A DNA stretch of 64,000 nucleotides, taken from contig JAURVB010011080.1 in assembly GCA_033002965.1 (NCBI GenBank), positions 1-64,000 of the forward strand, in the 5' to 3' direction. The position numbers and the translations under genes were made by a program. The notes under the pieces are model-generated. The model worked only from the letters and a program-made list of their open reading frames with translations. It had not been told where the DNA came from and did not search any database. This stretch comes from Piper betle (Eukaryota > Streptophyta > Magnoliopsida > Piperales > Piperaceae). Positions 48,276-61,232 of this stretch are shown piece after piece; the stretch's first letter is position 1, and the number at the start of each line of letters is the position of its first letter.

Positions 48276-49879
48276 ACTCGACCTTACAACCTTTATTAAT
48301 TATTTTATACTTAATGTTTATGTTGCGTAGGTAGGACAATCATCCAACATGATTTTCTTTTCGATATATATCTCAGTAAAAAACTTAATAATATAAATTC
48401 GGTCACAAATTAATTCTTTAAATTGGCATCACCAACAATGTCAAAACTTCTTTTTACTCAAAAAATTTTTGAGTCAACTCGACATTATAACTTGCCAAGT
48501 CAAACTCCACGGATCATTCTATACTGACTTATTTAATAATTAACTCATTTAATCATATCATGAAAGCTATCAAAACATATTATTTTTTTAGATTAAATAA
48601 ATCAATATTCTAAAGTTATGTATGTCATGTTTTTATCAATTTTGTAAAGTGTCAAAAAAGTAATATATTTTTATTTTCTATAACTTTTAATTTATATAAT
48701 TAAAATTTTAATATAAATCACTCCGAGTCAACTTAGAGTTAGACTCTGAGTCAACTCTACTCCAACATGCCAAGTCAAATTTGAGTTTCGAGGCTCAACA
48801 TATATCATTTGTGTGGGCATCCTATGTGAATGAAGTAACTATTATACAATTATTAATCATGAACTTTTTGTTCGCACTACAAATTCATTTAGGACTCTAG
48901 TGCTTAAAGAAAGTTATTAGTATTATTATATAGAAAATTTTTATGACTATAACGCCTTACTCAAATGCAATCTAACAAGTCATTACTTGAAAATGGTCAA
49001 TCCAATATAAAGATCTATGATCCATATTATTAATGTATTAAATCCTACACTAATAAGATGTATAATTAATTTTGAGGATCGTACAATCCACTACCTTACA
49101 AAATTATGTCCTCAAAATTTTTTCCTCACTCATGGGCATGCCTAGCCCACGTTGGTAATCTAATATACCTCACCGTCCAATGTATATACAGAAAAAGGCT
49201 AAGTTTGCTCTAATATAACGAATCTTATTCTAATAAATATTAAATTTCAGATTAATTTTGGAAGATCCTATGGTGTCAAATTAACTAGAACTCGATAATA
49301 CATTTTTTTATCATGGTGCAATTTTAATTTTCTTAGGGTACTCTAATGGTCATTAAAGTTATGTATTTTATCAGCACTCATGTTTCCATCTTATCATATT
49401 GAATACATTCATTAGTTCACAAGATTCAAACTATAAATATAGTTTATTGGCCAAATTGATCTAATTATTATATTAACGAAAAATAACTACAAAATGTTTA
49501 AGAATTTGGCTCACAATCAAACTCCGTATTCTATTTTGACATTGTGAATACCTAATTTCATTTCTTGAAGGTTTTAAAATAATGTGCATTGGAATTTGAT
49601 TAGTCTTCATATTTTGATTTTTAATTGAGATTTGGTCGACTTTGATGGTAAATGAAAGAGAATTTTTATTCTAGGTCACCAATTATACTCCCAATAAATA
49701 GAAACGAACGTTCAAAATAAATATTTATATATATTATTTTAAGATTTGGTTCATGCTAGATAGTTGTATATTTATGCATGCTGACGGCCACAAATCCGGA
49801 ACTGTGGGAGCCAATATAATATGTAAAATATGAGGATTTTGTCCGATCAATTATAATCTTATAGAGTTTAATTTGTATA

Positions 49880-49938
<59 letters not shown>

Positions 49939-50537
49939 AAACACAGCACACAGATACATATATTTATATAACCTGTATACTCTTAAAATCCTGCGGTATC
50001 TATCGTGAGCACAATTAGGTAGCATTAGACCATTGTAAGATCAGAGTTTACAGATGCTAATTGGATTGATATTAATTGCTAAAAAAAGACATAAAAAATT
50101 TAGTTTAGCCAGAGCCAAGAAGCCAGACAGCCATGCTTTCGAAGCCCAAATTGAAGAGCAGGAAATGAACACTGGAGCACATATATGACATCTAAGTTAG
50201 CTAGACTGCTAGAGCAGTGGGAAGAAAAAATGTCTGCATCAACTGTTAAAGCTTTCCAATTGTTGGCAAGACCTATCTACGCTTCTCTCCATTCTCCTCC
50301 TTACATCACTCTCCTCTATTATATCTTTGGCTCCCTAACAAAAACCAGTCAATGTGAGGAATACTTGTTCATGGCTACCCCATCTCTACCATTATTCTAA
50401 CTACTATTCCCTTATTTTCTTCTATCCTTGTTGACATCTCCTCCTCCTGATCCCTCTCCCTCCGATCATCCCCCAACTGCTACTCTGATCATTTTGCAGT
50501 AGAAGATAAGAAAAACCAGATCAAAATTGGCGGGGAG
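47495..50537. other. AT-rich intergenic DNA with two (TA)n tracts; promoter of the GARP gene at its end
   Basis: (TA)n runs lie at 48232-48271 and 49882-49934. The last 200 bases before 50538 are C/T-rich (TCCTCCTCCTGA-like text), a common plant leader composition. No other gene was recognised. Confidence 0.55.
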
Positions 50538-53430
50538 ATGGAGGTCGAGAGCAGCAGTAGCACCAGCTCGGCAGGGGAGAAGAGATCACCGCCACCGGAG
50601 AGCACCGGCGGGAACAGCGACGACAGCGGTGAGCCGAGGAAGAAGAGGTGGCAGCAGCTGCCTTTATTTGATTTGAATGATGAGACAAATGGTAGTTTGG
50701 AGGAGGGTGTGGATGATGAGCAAGAGGAAAGCCAACCGGAGGTGGTGGAGGTGGAGCTAGGTGCCGCCGCGGGCGAGAGTTCGAGCAACACGAGCACCGC
50801 AGTCGGCGCCTCCGCGGCCATCCCCAACGTGAGACAGTACGTCCGATCTAAGATGCCAAGGCTGAAATGGACGCCGGATCTTCATCACTCCTTTGTCCAT
50901 GCTGTTGAGAAGCTCGGTGGACAAGACAGTATGTCTTCCTCTTCAACAAAGCTCAAACAATCTGCTTTCCAAGTTGTTATGATGAATATTTTTTCCGGCT
51001 GGATTTTCATGTTCATGACTTACTAGCTTTTAGTCAGCTTTTTGTTTCACAACTATTGGGTGCTGGGAGGATTAGTTATGTTCCCTCTCTCACTCATGAC
51101 GTTGAAGATAGTTTGAGCTTATTCATGGTTGTGTCGAAATGAATTTTTGTGTGAATGTTTGGTTGGTGCAGAAGCAACTCCTAAGCTTGTTCTTCAGTTG
51201 ATGGGTGTTAAGGGCCTAAGCATCGCCCATGTCAAGAGCCATTTGCAGGTAAGAAGAAGGAAGATCTTCATATTAGGGTTTGTAGTTTATGCTTTCTTCA
51301 TGGTCAATATTTGGTGCGAGTATCAGGTTTTTAAAATATCTGATAACGTTCATGATCTTCTTCAATCAGATGTACAGAAGCAAGAAGCTTGACGATGCCG
51401 GGCAAGGTACATACATGACTTTCTTTCGTTTGTTCCTTCCAAGTGATATCATCAAACCAAGAAGATAGTCTTTCTGCACCAAAACAAACATCTTGATATC
51501 CACAACTTTTATTTTGAATTCAAAGCGCAAATTCCCAGAAGTTTGTCCATATTATATGTGGTTGTTGGCTATGTCTCAATATGGCACATTTTTGCTTTGG
51601 AAAAAAAATAACACATTTTTAACTTGTTTGGGTGTGTTTAAGGTTAGCACATTTCCTCACTATACTAGCGCACTATATTTTCTCATGTGTGTTTTATTTT
51701 TTATTTTTTTGTTATTTCTAGCAGAAAGGCAAATGCATGGAGCTTATTCGGACATGTTCCTCCAGAGAGGCTCAAATATTTCTCACTTCAGAATGGACAG
51801 CGATGGAGCTTTTGTTAGAGGGATTTCTCACGAGTCTGCAGATTGCCTTTACAGCCTTTTACAACGACCCCTCTCCCAACAACCATTCGAATTTAGAGCC
51901 AGCAATTTAAGGTTGGCCAACCAATTCCCTTTCAATCATCTTTCATATTGCATAATCGGTTGTTTATGTAAGCAGTTGGCATCGTCTATATATAATACCT
52001 CCATAAATCGTTATTTCTGATTCCAATTACTATATGTTATGAATGGGCATATATAGATCGATTTGCCGCTTTAATATTATTTTTTAAAAAATCTATGCAA
52101 GAAAACTAAGTGTTAATTTTTTCCCATGAAAAGGGGATAATAAAATGAAATTTAACATTATTGCATTATGAACCTCTTTTTGAATGATGGAGTGGAATTA
52201 ATTTGATCATGAATAAAGTTCACTATTCATTATTTTTTCTTTTGTTCTTGTAGGCAGCAAGAGTGGGCGTTTAGCATGTCAAGGCGAAGTTATAAGCCAT
52301 GCAACGACGACCAAGGCCAGGCAAGAGGATATATTAATGACATGCTCTTCCGAGGGGATGGGAGGCCATCTACTTCTCATTTGTTTGATGTTCGTGATGT
52401 GATCAATGCCAATGCCCATCCTCTCCACCACTATGGGCGCCTTGCCGAGGACCGGCAGTGGCCGCCTCCGGCATCGCCGGTGGCGGGGCACGAAGTGTTT
52501 GGAAGTCAAGCGAGGGAGAAGATGATGAGCCCAATGAGCTATGAATGGGCGGGGAGCACTCCTCAGCCTTTCACCAAGCAGGCCCATATCCCCTCTTCGA
52601 AGGCTACCTTGTCGAATAACAGTTTGTCCTTGACCAAACTTTACCATACCAGTCCATATGATTCTTCTATCCCAAGTGAAAGTGTTCTATCAGGGATTGG
52701 ACTGCACTCTAGAATTGAGGTCAGCGTGCATTAACAAAGAAGATGCTATTGTTAATTTTAGATAAATTTTCAAAAATATAGTTAGATTTATGTAAAGATG
52801 TCATTTCACTTTATCATTGAATATTGAATGGTTTTTTGTGTTCCGATGAAACATGTTAACTCAATATGAAGAAAGTTTACTTGCCCGAAATAGTCAAGCT
52901 GCAAGTTATAGGAAATTAGGAAATCGGAAAATATTTACTCAAAAAACAAGAAAGGAAATTGCCCCTATACAAAATGAAATGAAGGTTCTGTATCATTTTC
53001 ACTGTCATCTTCTTCAATATATGTCAATAAAGTTATATCGTAGCTCTTTGCATGATTTTTTGATTGTCTGGTTTTATTTTTGCAGAAAGAAACTAGACAA
53101 GCTACCAACATGGCAGGAACCATCTTCGACAAGAACAATATGAACATGGAGGAGATTAGGTCAAGAAGGGAGACTAAGGAAAGGTTGCCTAACTGGAAAC
53201 TTAGTTTAACGACCAATTTGGGAGAGATAGAGGCCAATGAAAGGATTTTTAGAAAAGAAGTAATGGAGACTGAACTGTCACTCTCATTGTCACCTTCCAA
53301 GTCTGGGCTAGAAGAACATATTGAAGGAGATGGAAAGAGGCCAGGAAATGAGTTTCAATTCTTACAAGCAAGTAGCAACATTGAGGCCAGGAGGAGGCTT
53401 AGTACTTTAGATCTGACCATATCGATTTGA
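50538..53430 (+). CDS. GARP-family MYB-like transcription factor, six exons, intact
   Basis: Exons are 50538-50928, 51172-51248, 51370-51406, 51722-51911, 52254-52719 and 53086-53430, all GT/AG with compatible phases, giving 501 residues. The single MYB-like (GARP) DNA-binding domain spans residues 108-165: RLKWTPDLHHSFVHAVEKLG, ATPKLVLQLMGVKGLSIAHV and the signature SHLQMYRSKKL, split by introns 1 and 2 as in the KANADI-like and related GARP genes. An acidic N-terminus holds LPLFDLNDE (41-49), an EAR-type DLN motif, and the C-terminus holds ELSLSLSP (450-457), an LxLxL EAR motif, so a nuclear repressor is likely. The closest relatives I recall are the uncharacterised Arabidopsis group around At2g40260 and At2g38300. 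Intron 3 ends in TAGCAG, a NAGNAG acceptor that could add or skip one residue. Confidence 0.92.
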
Positions 53431-55984
53431 GCATTGGAGTGAGATCTTTCAAGTACTTAGCTTGAAGGCCCCATATATAAAAGTTGGAGTCGTGTTTTCT
53501 GTTTAAAAATATGGTTAAATGACAAACGCATTTTATTTTAACAGCTAATTACATTACCTATGCAGTCATGCATGTTTTGTAACTAGGAAATCCAATTTAT
53601 GGCCGGATATGATTTTGAACCGTAATTTCTTAACAAGTAAATCACTAGTGTAGGAGAATTTCATCATTTAATTTGCAACGTAGGTTTAATAGTTGACTTT
53701 TTTCGATGATTGAAAAAATGTACCATAAGATATCTATTGTCTTCAATACATAAGAGAACCTATTTTGCCATATGAGAGAAAGAACATATACATAATAAGA
53801 GAACAAACTTTGACAATGAGAGATTAATTATGAGATATCTATCGCCGCGTCAAAATAGTGCTGTGGCTTTTTTATGTTAATTAGATATTACACTTTACCA
53901 TAAAAAAATCTCAAAATTATAGATCAAACGTAGGTAAATGAGAATTTTTTTGTGAATACTGATCAGGCCAAATGTCAATCTCGGAGAGTAGTATAGCACA
54001 AAACCCCAATTAATACGAGCACTGCCGGCCCAATTGCTAGTGGGCCTTGGTTAACCATGGAAATAGACAATAGCCCACAAGCAAATAAGTGCCGACCTCG
54101 TAGGAAGTCTAAGTATGCAGCGGGCGAGGTGTGCGAAGAGGTTGGAGAGACGTCTGAGAAGAATAAGATTCGTATTAATCTTTAATTAGGATGAAACTCA
54201 TATTAGTATTTAATTTTATTTTAAGTAACTTCTAGTTTCAGTACTTCATTATTTTATAATTTCAGTACCTTGTTCTAATTAAATAAAACTATTTCAGCTG
54301 GTTTAAATTAATTAATTGTTAAAATTATGTTTACTTTGAATTAGAAATCAAAATTTTTGGAAAAAATATTTTTGAATTAGTTAAATATATCATGAACAAT
54401 TCAAAAATACATATAAAGGCATTTGCACAATGTGCGGTTAAAGATAATAACAAGTAACTTAGGATAAAGGTTCAAATTGGAATTTTTAATTATTAAAAAT
54501 TTTAATTAAACATTGAACATAATAATAAAATAAATAATAACGTGGCCCTTTTCTCTAGCCCGCTCAAATCCTACCCCTACCTTCTCTGTTTTTTTAAAAA
54601 AAAGAAAAAAAGAAAAACTTCCACCTTCCCACCTCTCTTTTCTGAAGCTAAACTTATAAGCTAAGACAAAAAAAATGATTGAATTGAAGAAGCAATGCAA
54701 GAGAAAGCGAGGTGTTTCTGTTTCACCAACTAACCATATTTATATAAGTGCTTAGTTCCTAATCGTCTCATTTTAAAAAGAAATTGCACTTATTTTTCTT
54801 AAAAGCTGCAGTTAAATTTTTTTATCATATTATTTTGAAAATGAGTCTATAGATTTTAAATCTATGAATAAATACTTTGAAGAGCCAAGGAATATATTTA
54901 TATATAAAGAAGACATTACTATCTCACATAGATCACATGAAAAATTATTCTAACATTATTTTTTTATTTATATTATTATTATTATTATTATTATTACTAT
55001 TTTATTACTCTTTGATTTTTGTAGAATTGGGATAATGATTGCTTATTTGGTAGGTCTAAAAACAGTCATCCAATTTATCGATATACCAACCTTTCTAAAT
55101 TAAATGGAAAATAACTTATTAACTGTTACAGGTTGGTGTAGATGTCTGAATTACTGAGTCTGATCAAAGTTTAAAATATGTCTCACCGAATTTAACTAAT
55201 CAAATTCAATCGAATAAAAACAAACTAACTATAAACATTTCTTTCTCTGACTAAATGACTGACCGAGTGTCTGATATTTTATTTTAATAATATAATGTCT
55301 TCAATATTTGTGAGGTTAATATTATGTTTTATGAAAATTATAAATCATGATATATATTAAAATTAATTAAGTTGATACATAAAATTGATATTTAATATAT
55401 AAAATAACTCAAAATGATTTATACAGAAAAAAGATAAAAGTCATCCTGATATTTAGGGATTTAGAACACAACATTCACATCAATAATTAGATTAAACAAT
55501 TTACTATATAGTTAGAATGCCCTCAATTAGTATTATAGTTTATTTCAGTTTCAAAATTTAGCTCGTATACATTTCTAAATTAAGCAAAAGATAATCGATG
55601 TATAGAAACGTTAAAGTAATCTTTGACATCAAAATATAATTCAATATTACATACACTTCAAAGACAAAATATTCTAGTAATTAATTTTTTATCCAATGTA
55701 GCTCACTTACTTGAAAAAATATACAAAAAATAATTACTTGTAAAAATATTTTACAAATATTAGAAAAGTATAAATTAAATATACCAATTACATGCTCATT
55801 ATGGACACAATCATCAATATCTTCTTATTCTTCACTACTCATTGTTCCAAACAAATTTGATGATGAACTTATTTATTTTTATACAAGTAAAAAATGTAGT
55901 AGTAAGAGAAGAACATATATTAAAAAATCTATAAAAAAGAAAATACATGGATATAAAATATGAATTACTTTCATATTTACTTCT
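53431..55984. other. 3' flank of the GARP gene and AT-rich intergenic DNA
   Basis: An (ATT)n run lies at 54971-54997. No gene, RNA or element terminus was recognised. Confidence 0.5.
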
Positions 55985-56280
55985 AAACTAATTTTGAACG
56001 CATATCAAAGCTTCAAGTATTTTTGAGTTCAACATATTCCTATTTGAGCCAATTATTTATTCTATAATACTAAATATTGATTCGAAGAAGACGGTTAACA
56101 TAGGAATACTTAAAACATCTTGAATATTTTTTTCTAAAATATGATATTTTATTATTTTCAATCTCCACCATGATAATATATCAGATTGTTCATCTATTTT
56201 ATCTATAAAAGAAATAGTTAGTTCATTTAAATAATTCTCCAAATTAGTTTATGTTGGCTCTTTTGATGAATATTCCATAA
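55985..56280 (-). mobile_element. hAT transposase C-terminal dimerisation domain remnant
   Basis: On the minus strand ENYLNELTISF, then QSDILSWWRLKIIKYHILEK and VLSIPMLTVFFESIFSI are followed by a stop and ILEALICVQN-stop-F. This is the hAT dimerisation pattern (LxWWK...YP.LS..A.D.L.IP.S...SE..FS, then ...ALIC..DWL), with key positions changed and at least two stops. Upstream DNA is AT-rich and carries the dispersed repeat at 56,410-56,755; no terminal repeats were found. Confidence 0.72.
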
Positions 56281-56409
56281 TAAACTTACTTACTCTTTAC
56301 AATCCCATACTTAAGCCTCTAATGGGACGAATAAGTAATAAATTTTTAATTCCAATAGAGGGTCTGTTTAATACACATCTAGTCATAGATTTCACATCAA
56401 TCTTTTTTT

Positions 56410-56755
56410 TATTCAATTTTTTTAAAAAATGATTTTAATTTTTATGCTAATTGACTTGAGAGAAACTAAAAAAAATAAAAGAGATAATGATTATATAAAT
56501 GAGATATTAGTTGCTTGTGACAAAAAAATATTTATAATGAAAAAATAATTAGATAATAAAATAAATATGAGATGAAAATAACTTCCTATATTGATTGAAT
56601 TTTGACCGTGTCCGACTGTGACCAATTTGATCGAAAAATTTTAATTGTAGATGGTTGACCTTTTGCCCGAGGTTAAGTAGATAGACATAAACAATGCCTT
56701 GTTCGATATCTGATCGATCGACACCGACACCTATTCATTGTACGAGAAAAATAGT
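56410..56755. repeat. Dispersed AT-rich repeat, copy 2
   Basis: Shares ordered phrases (TTTTTATGCTAATTGAC, GAGAAACT, AGAGATAATGAT, ACAATGCCTTG) with 12,535-12,840. It lies just upstream, in the minus direction, of the hAT remnant. Confidence 0.45.
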
Positions 56756-57864
56756 GAAAATTTGGATTAATTTAATTAAATCGACTTTAGTAGCAGTAAA
56801 AACTTATATTGTAACTAACTGAATATTATTTAGTTATTTCATACATAACTATAATACCCATTTCTACCTTAACATTAATCTTGACTTTTAATTGTCAAAA
56901 GTGTCGTTGTGATGAATTTTCGTAATTTAGATTATTTATCTACTTGTTTCTTAATTTATAATACTAGATTAATATAGCTTGAATGGTTGAAACAGTTAAT
57001 ATTTTTTTCAGATGTCTTTAATTTTTAACCAACTTAACATTATTGGGTTTATGATCATTTGTAAAGTAGTAAAATTTTAATCATATATTAACCCTTTAAA
57101 TGACGAAAAATAAACTTAAACTTGTAGGTTAATGACTTAGTTATGGTAAAAAAATTTCAAATACTAAACGGTTAAGGTGAATGTTATCGACCGAGCTATT
57201 TACAACCTCACCCATTCATACTTTCTTAATTTTATTATTCTGTTACAATTGTCTAACTGTGAATTGGCGTAATTCTTATGCATTTCATATGTCCACAATA
57301 GTAGCATTATCATTGAGTTCGATGGGAGAAGGTCATGATCCAATTTGAACTAAAAGTAACAGGTTTGAATTCATGTGTGGTTTATAGGTGTGTGTTTTTA
57401 TTAGTATTTGTTTCATATTGGATATGGATAAAGGTCTTATAGGATGAACTCGAAAATATTTAATTTTTTCTTTAAATTTATGTTTTCTTTTATACATACA
57501 TATAATATGTTATCATAAATAAGAATAATTAGAATAAAATATTTATTTTTTGTGTGTTCTTATATAAATGCGTGTAATATATTTATCACCGGTGTCAGGT
57601 TGGATCCGGGTTGAGGTCCTTCCAAAACGCAGAACATATCGATCTATTGGCAACACTAACTTACAAATGCGCCATCTTCTTTCCCAGAGGCCTTCACGTA
57701 CACGTACGGAGCCTCATCGTCTTCAACGCTGCACCTAATCCCAAGACTTCTTCTTCACTCATTTCCTTCTCTTCTTCTTGATTTCATCGTCTGTTCCAAC
57801 CGCATTCCTTTTCCCTTCTACTACTAATATTCATTTTTCACCTTTCCCTCCCTCCCTCCCTCCC
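56756..57864. other. AT-rich intergenic DNA and upstream region of the PNGase A copy
   Basis: No gene recognised. C/T-rich text from 57720 to 57864 (TCTTCTTCTTCACTC, then CCCTCCCTCCC) looks like the old leader of the downstream pseudogene. Confidence 0.5.
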
Positions 57865-59628
57865 ATGGCTCCCCTCGCCCACTCCCACCCTTTCCTCTTC
57901 CTTCTCCTCATTCAATCCCCACTCCCTTCCTTCTCCACCTTTTACAGAACCAACCACCACGTACAACCATTAGACGTTGGCACATTAAACGGTACCTCAC
58001 AGCTACAACAACCAGATTCCCATTACCAGATACTTTCAAGTCACCGAACTCATCACACTACTCAACACCGAACCATGCTCTACTCTCGTCCTGCACCATG
58101 AATTCGGCTTCACATACGGCAAGCCGCCTGTCACCGCCCTCTACTCCCCTCCTCCCATCCATTGCAGTTCGACGTCTTTCTCCAAGGTTGTCCTGGAGTG
58201 GCCGGCAGTTCTATCGGGTTTTCGGTGTTTCGCTGGGGGGTGGAGCTTCTCCGGTCGTGCACCGCGGAGCGGAGGAAGACCGGGACGATATGGACGGTGG
58301 AGAAGGATATTACTAGGTACTCCTCCCTGCTCAAGTCTCCCCAGACTCTTGCTCTTACCAATATTGTTGACGATACTCATACTGGGGTTTACCATGTCAA
58401 TCTTACTCTCCACTTCTATCCCGTTGTTGAGGATAATATTTTTGGGCAATGGGGACCTTGGTGTTGGAGATGGTGATCGTCATGCTGATTTGATTGTGCC
58501 CATCTCGAGAGACCTTAGTCTAGGTGATGCATTGTGGTTCTCTGTTTAGATTTCTAGCGATCACACTCTGGGGAAGGAGTTTAGAGTTCCTATGAATAAT
58601 TATAGGGCAATATTGGAGGTGTTTGTTTCGTTTCATTCTAGTGATGAGTTCTGGCATGGGATCACTCCGAATGACTATATTTCTGCTAATTACGTGTCCG
58701 TTCCTGGGAATGGCCCTTTTAGAGCAGTGGTTGTGAGCTTGGATGGTGTTTGTGGATTACACGGGTGGGGTTAATCCCTTGCTTTGGAGACCGATCACGG
58801 GGATTTGTTCATATGACCTTCCTACTAGTGAGATCGAAATAACGCCTTTCCTATGCCAGATTTTGGATGGGAAGACGCGTAAGTTTGATTTAGTATCACA
58901 AACGGCTTGAATGTTTGGTTTGAAGATATCAACCTGCATCTTTGGTTGGATCATAAGATTTCGAGAACTGCAGGCAAACTGATTGAATATAGGGCTGAAC
59001 CAGCAACGAAGTCATCGAAGTCCAATTTTAAGGGCTTGGAAGGAACTTTCTTAACCAGGGCGCGGCGGTGCATATCTTCCACAGGATGGGTAAAAACCTC
59101 TAAACGAGTAATCACAACTCATGCCTATCAAAGGTTTGCACTCCAAAACAAAAGATGAGTATAAGAATGATGGAAATTTGCAGATTGTTAAGCAAACAAT
59201 TGATGCTAATCATGGTGTATATGTAAAGATTCCATCAATGACTATGCAATCAACGCAGGTCCATCAAAATTTTCAGCTATAATTTGTTCTCTGATTATGA
59301 GGAACTGAGTAGTGGCCGTTTTTCCGAGAATGATAATTTATCATTGAATTTCAATGAAAGGTTTGCGGGAGGGCACTTTCGTTGGTCATATAGTTCTCTC
59401 AACAACTTGAAACATGGACTAGGTTATATGAATGTCACACAGAGCAAGGTAACTGGTGGAATGGGAAGTACCCGCCAAATTTACAGATACAACATCAAAT
59501 ACGATTGCTACAACAGGGATGTGAGTGTTCGTAACTACAAAATTCTTCACGATAATTCAGGAACAATTTGTGGTAAGGGACGTCAGAGAGCAGAGGGCTT
59601 CCTTTTACTGCAAGGCGCATCTCTCTAG
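57865..59628 (+). pseudogene. Peptide-N-glycosidase A (PNGase A) gene, heavily frameshifted
   Basis: ATG 57865 opens with a hydrophobic signal-like leader (FLFLLLIQSPLPSF). The family then appears in pieces across three frames: FQVTELITLLNTEPCSTLVL and HHEFGFTYGKPPVTALYSPP (58010-58150), GRQFYRVFGVSLGG, LLRSCTAERRKTGTIWTVEK (58220-58300), ADLIVPISRDLSLGD (58484-58530), a TAG at 58547, NNYRAILEVFVSFHSSDEFW (58592-58660), INLHLWLDHKISRTAGKL (58928-58985), and a last frame with IYRYNIKYDCYNRDVSVRNY (59485-59545). At least five frame changes and two stops were seen. The intact enzyme removes N-glycans from glycopeptides in the plant endomembrane or vacuolar system. The intronless layout matches functional family members, so this need not be a retrocopy. 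Confidence 0.87.
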
Positions 59629-60057
59629 CTTCAGATTTGCAAGTTCCAAACAGGAGGAATTGGAATGATTAAGTAAGGCAAAGATTGAATATTCCTGTTA
59701 CTGAAAGCATGCTTTATGATTGACATATTCAAGTCTTATCTTCAATAACAGGAATTTATTTTATGGGGGCTGTCCATGAAAATTTCTTCAAGCAATATTG
59801 TTCTCACACCAAGTTTTATATGCTAGTAGTTGTAATGTGTGGGAAATTGTTTCGGTAGACCATAACTCAGGGTCCTTGTTTGTGTTTCTTTGTTTTCATC
59901 TGTTACTTGTACATTACAAAATAAGGTTGCGCTTCTTCATCCTCAAATTTTGTGTTTTATAGCTTTAGAAGAAAAAATATGTTTTATTTATTTATTTATT
60001 TACAAAGAGATCTCTGCTAGGAACCATCATTGGGGACTCTTTCCATCACTTCTAGAA
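59629..60057. other. 3' flank of the PNGase A pseudogene
   Basis: No coding content. A TTTA-repeat run lies at 59981-60000. Confidence 0.5.
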
Positions 60058-60175
60058 TAATGCTGCAATTCAATTAGCAGTTTATTGTGGCTGTTTCTTG
60101 TTTCCTATTTCTCCTATAATGCTGCAATTCAATTAGCAGTTTATTGTGGCTGTTTCTTGTTTCCTGTTGCTCCTA
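60058..60175. repeat. 59-bp tandem duplication
   Basis: The unit TAATGCTGCAATTCAATTAG... starts at 60058 and again at 60117; the copies differ at only two or three positions near the end (CTATTTCTCC against CTGTTGCTCC). The near identity indicates a recent event. Confidence 0.9.
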
Positions 60176-61232
60176 TATTGGAAGTTTGCTCCTTCGCTTA
60201 GACCTCCGGAAGTGTTGGCCTTATCTGCATAGTGGCTGATGAGATCCTTGTTCTCTGCATTCCAGCAGTGCCGCATACAGCCATCTTTTTAACCCACGAA
60301 GGAGCTGTTGTATTGTGCTTCTCGTATGCTATATATAGTCTCTATTCACTATTCCCCCACTTTAGCATCCCATCTCTTCTGCATTCCGAACCTTTTCTCT
60401 TAGCTTTTTATGGTTGAACACCGTTGATCTAGTCAAGACAATGTTTTACTGCCTTCTTATCTGATATGTAAAGCTTATGTGAGAGTAGCGAATATATGAC
60501 GGCAAGTAGGCAACTCAATATCTGACCTGACTCGAGCAAAAACCAATCTAATTTCAACTAAATTGCCTTAGTTTCATATGCAGCTCATGAATCTATTGTC
60601 AGCAATTTGGACAGATGCAACTCTAACATTTCATAGCTTTCAGTGTATTATCAAAATTACTATTCAATCAGCCATCTGTAGTTTCTTGATCTTACTTTGT
60701 ATGTGCTTACTTCAATAAGAGGTACACAGTACCTACTATATGAGCATTTGTTTAACAGCGTGAGTGTCAGTAGTGTTAGCCGAGACAATCTTATGATATA
60801 TATATATATATATACATATGATTGGTTTTATTTAGATTAGTTATACAACTATACTGGGAATTGGATGCAGAAAGGATTCCGTTTGGCTGTTATTAAAACA
60901 CATTAATTCTTTGTAATGGCCAATTGTATTTTCTTTCTTTATGTTTTGTGAACACTGAGAGACATGGTGCAGTCTGAGCCATATAACTATCAATTTTTCA
61001 CAAGTGGTACTGATTTATGGCATCTAGAGTGAAATGGTGCTTTGTGGAATGAGGTTGATTTTCAGCATTTCATTGAGATTCATTTATTCATCCATCGATT
61101 GCAATTTAATCCTAAAATGTTATCGAATTGAGTGACTAACAATCTGATAGAGGACCAAGGTTTTGGCTGAACACTGGTTGAATTAGGAAGTTCAAATTCT
61201 AAAATATTACATCCATTCATTATCATTAGGAA
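60176..61232. other. Intergenic DNA
   Basis: A (TA)n run lies at 60798-60814. No gene recognised. Confidence 0.5.

Noticed and set aside
49756..50025. 89-residue minus-strand frame with an Ile/Tyr run
   Set aside because: The run is the translated (TA)n tract.
52279..52647. 122-residue minus-strand frame
   Set aside because: Antisense to exon 5 of the GARP gene.
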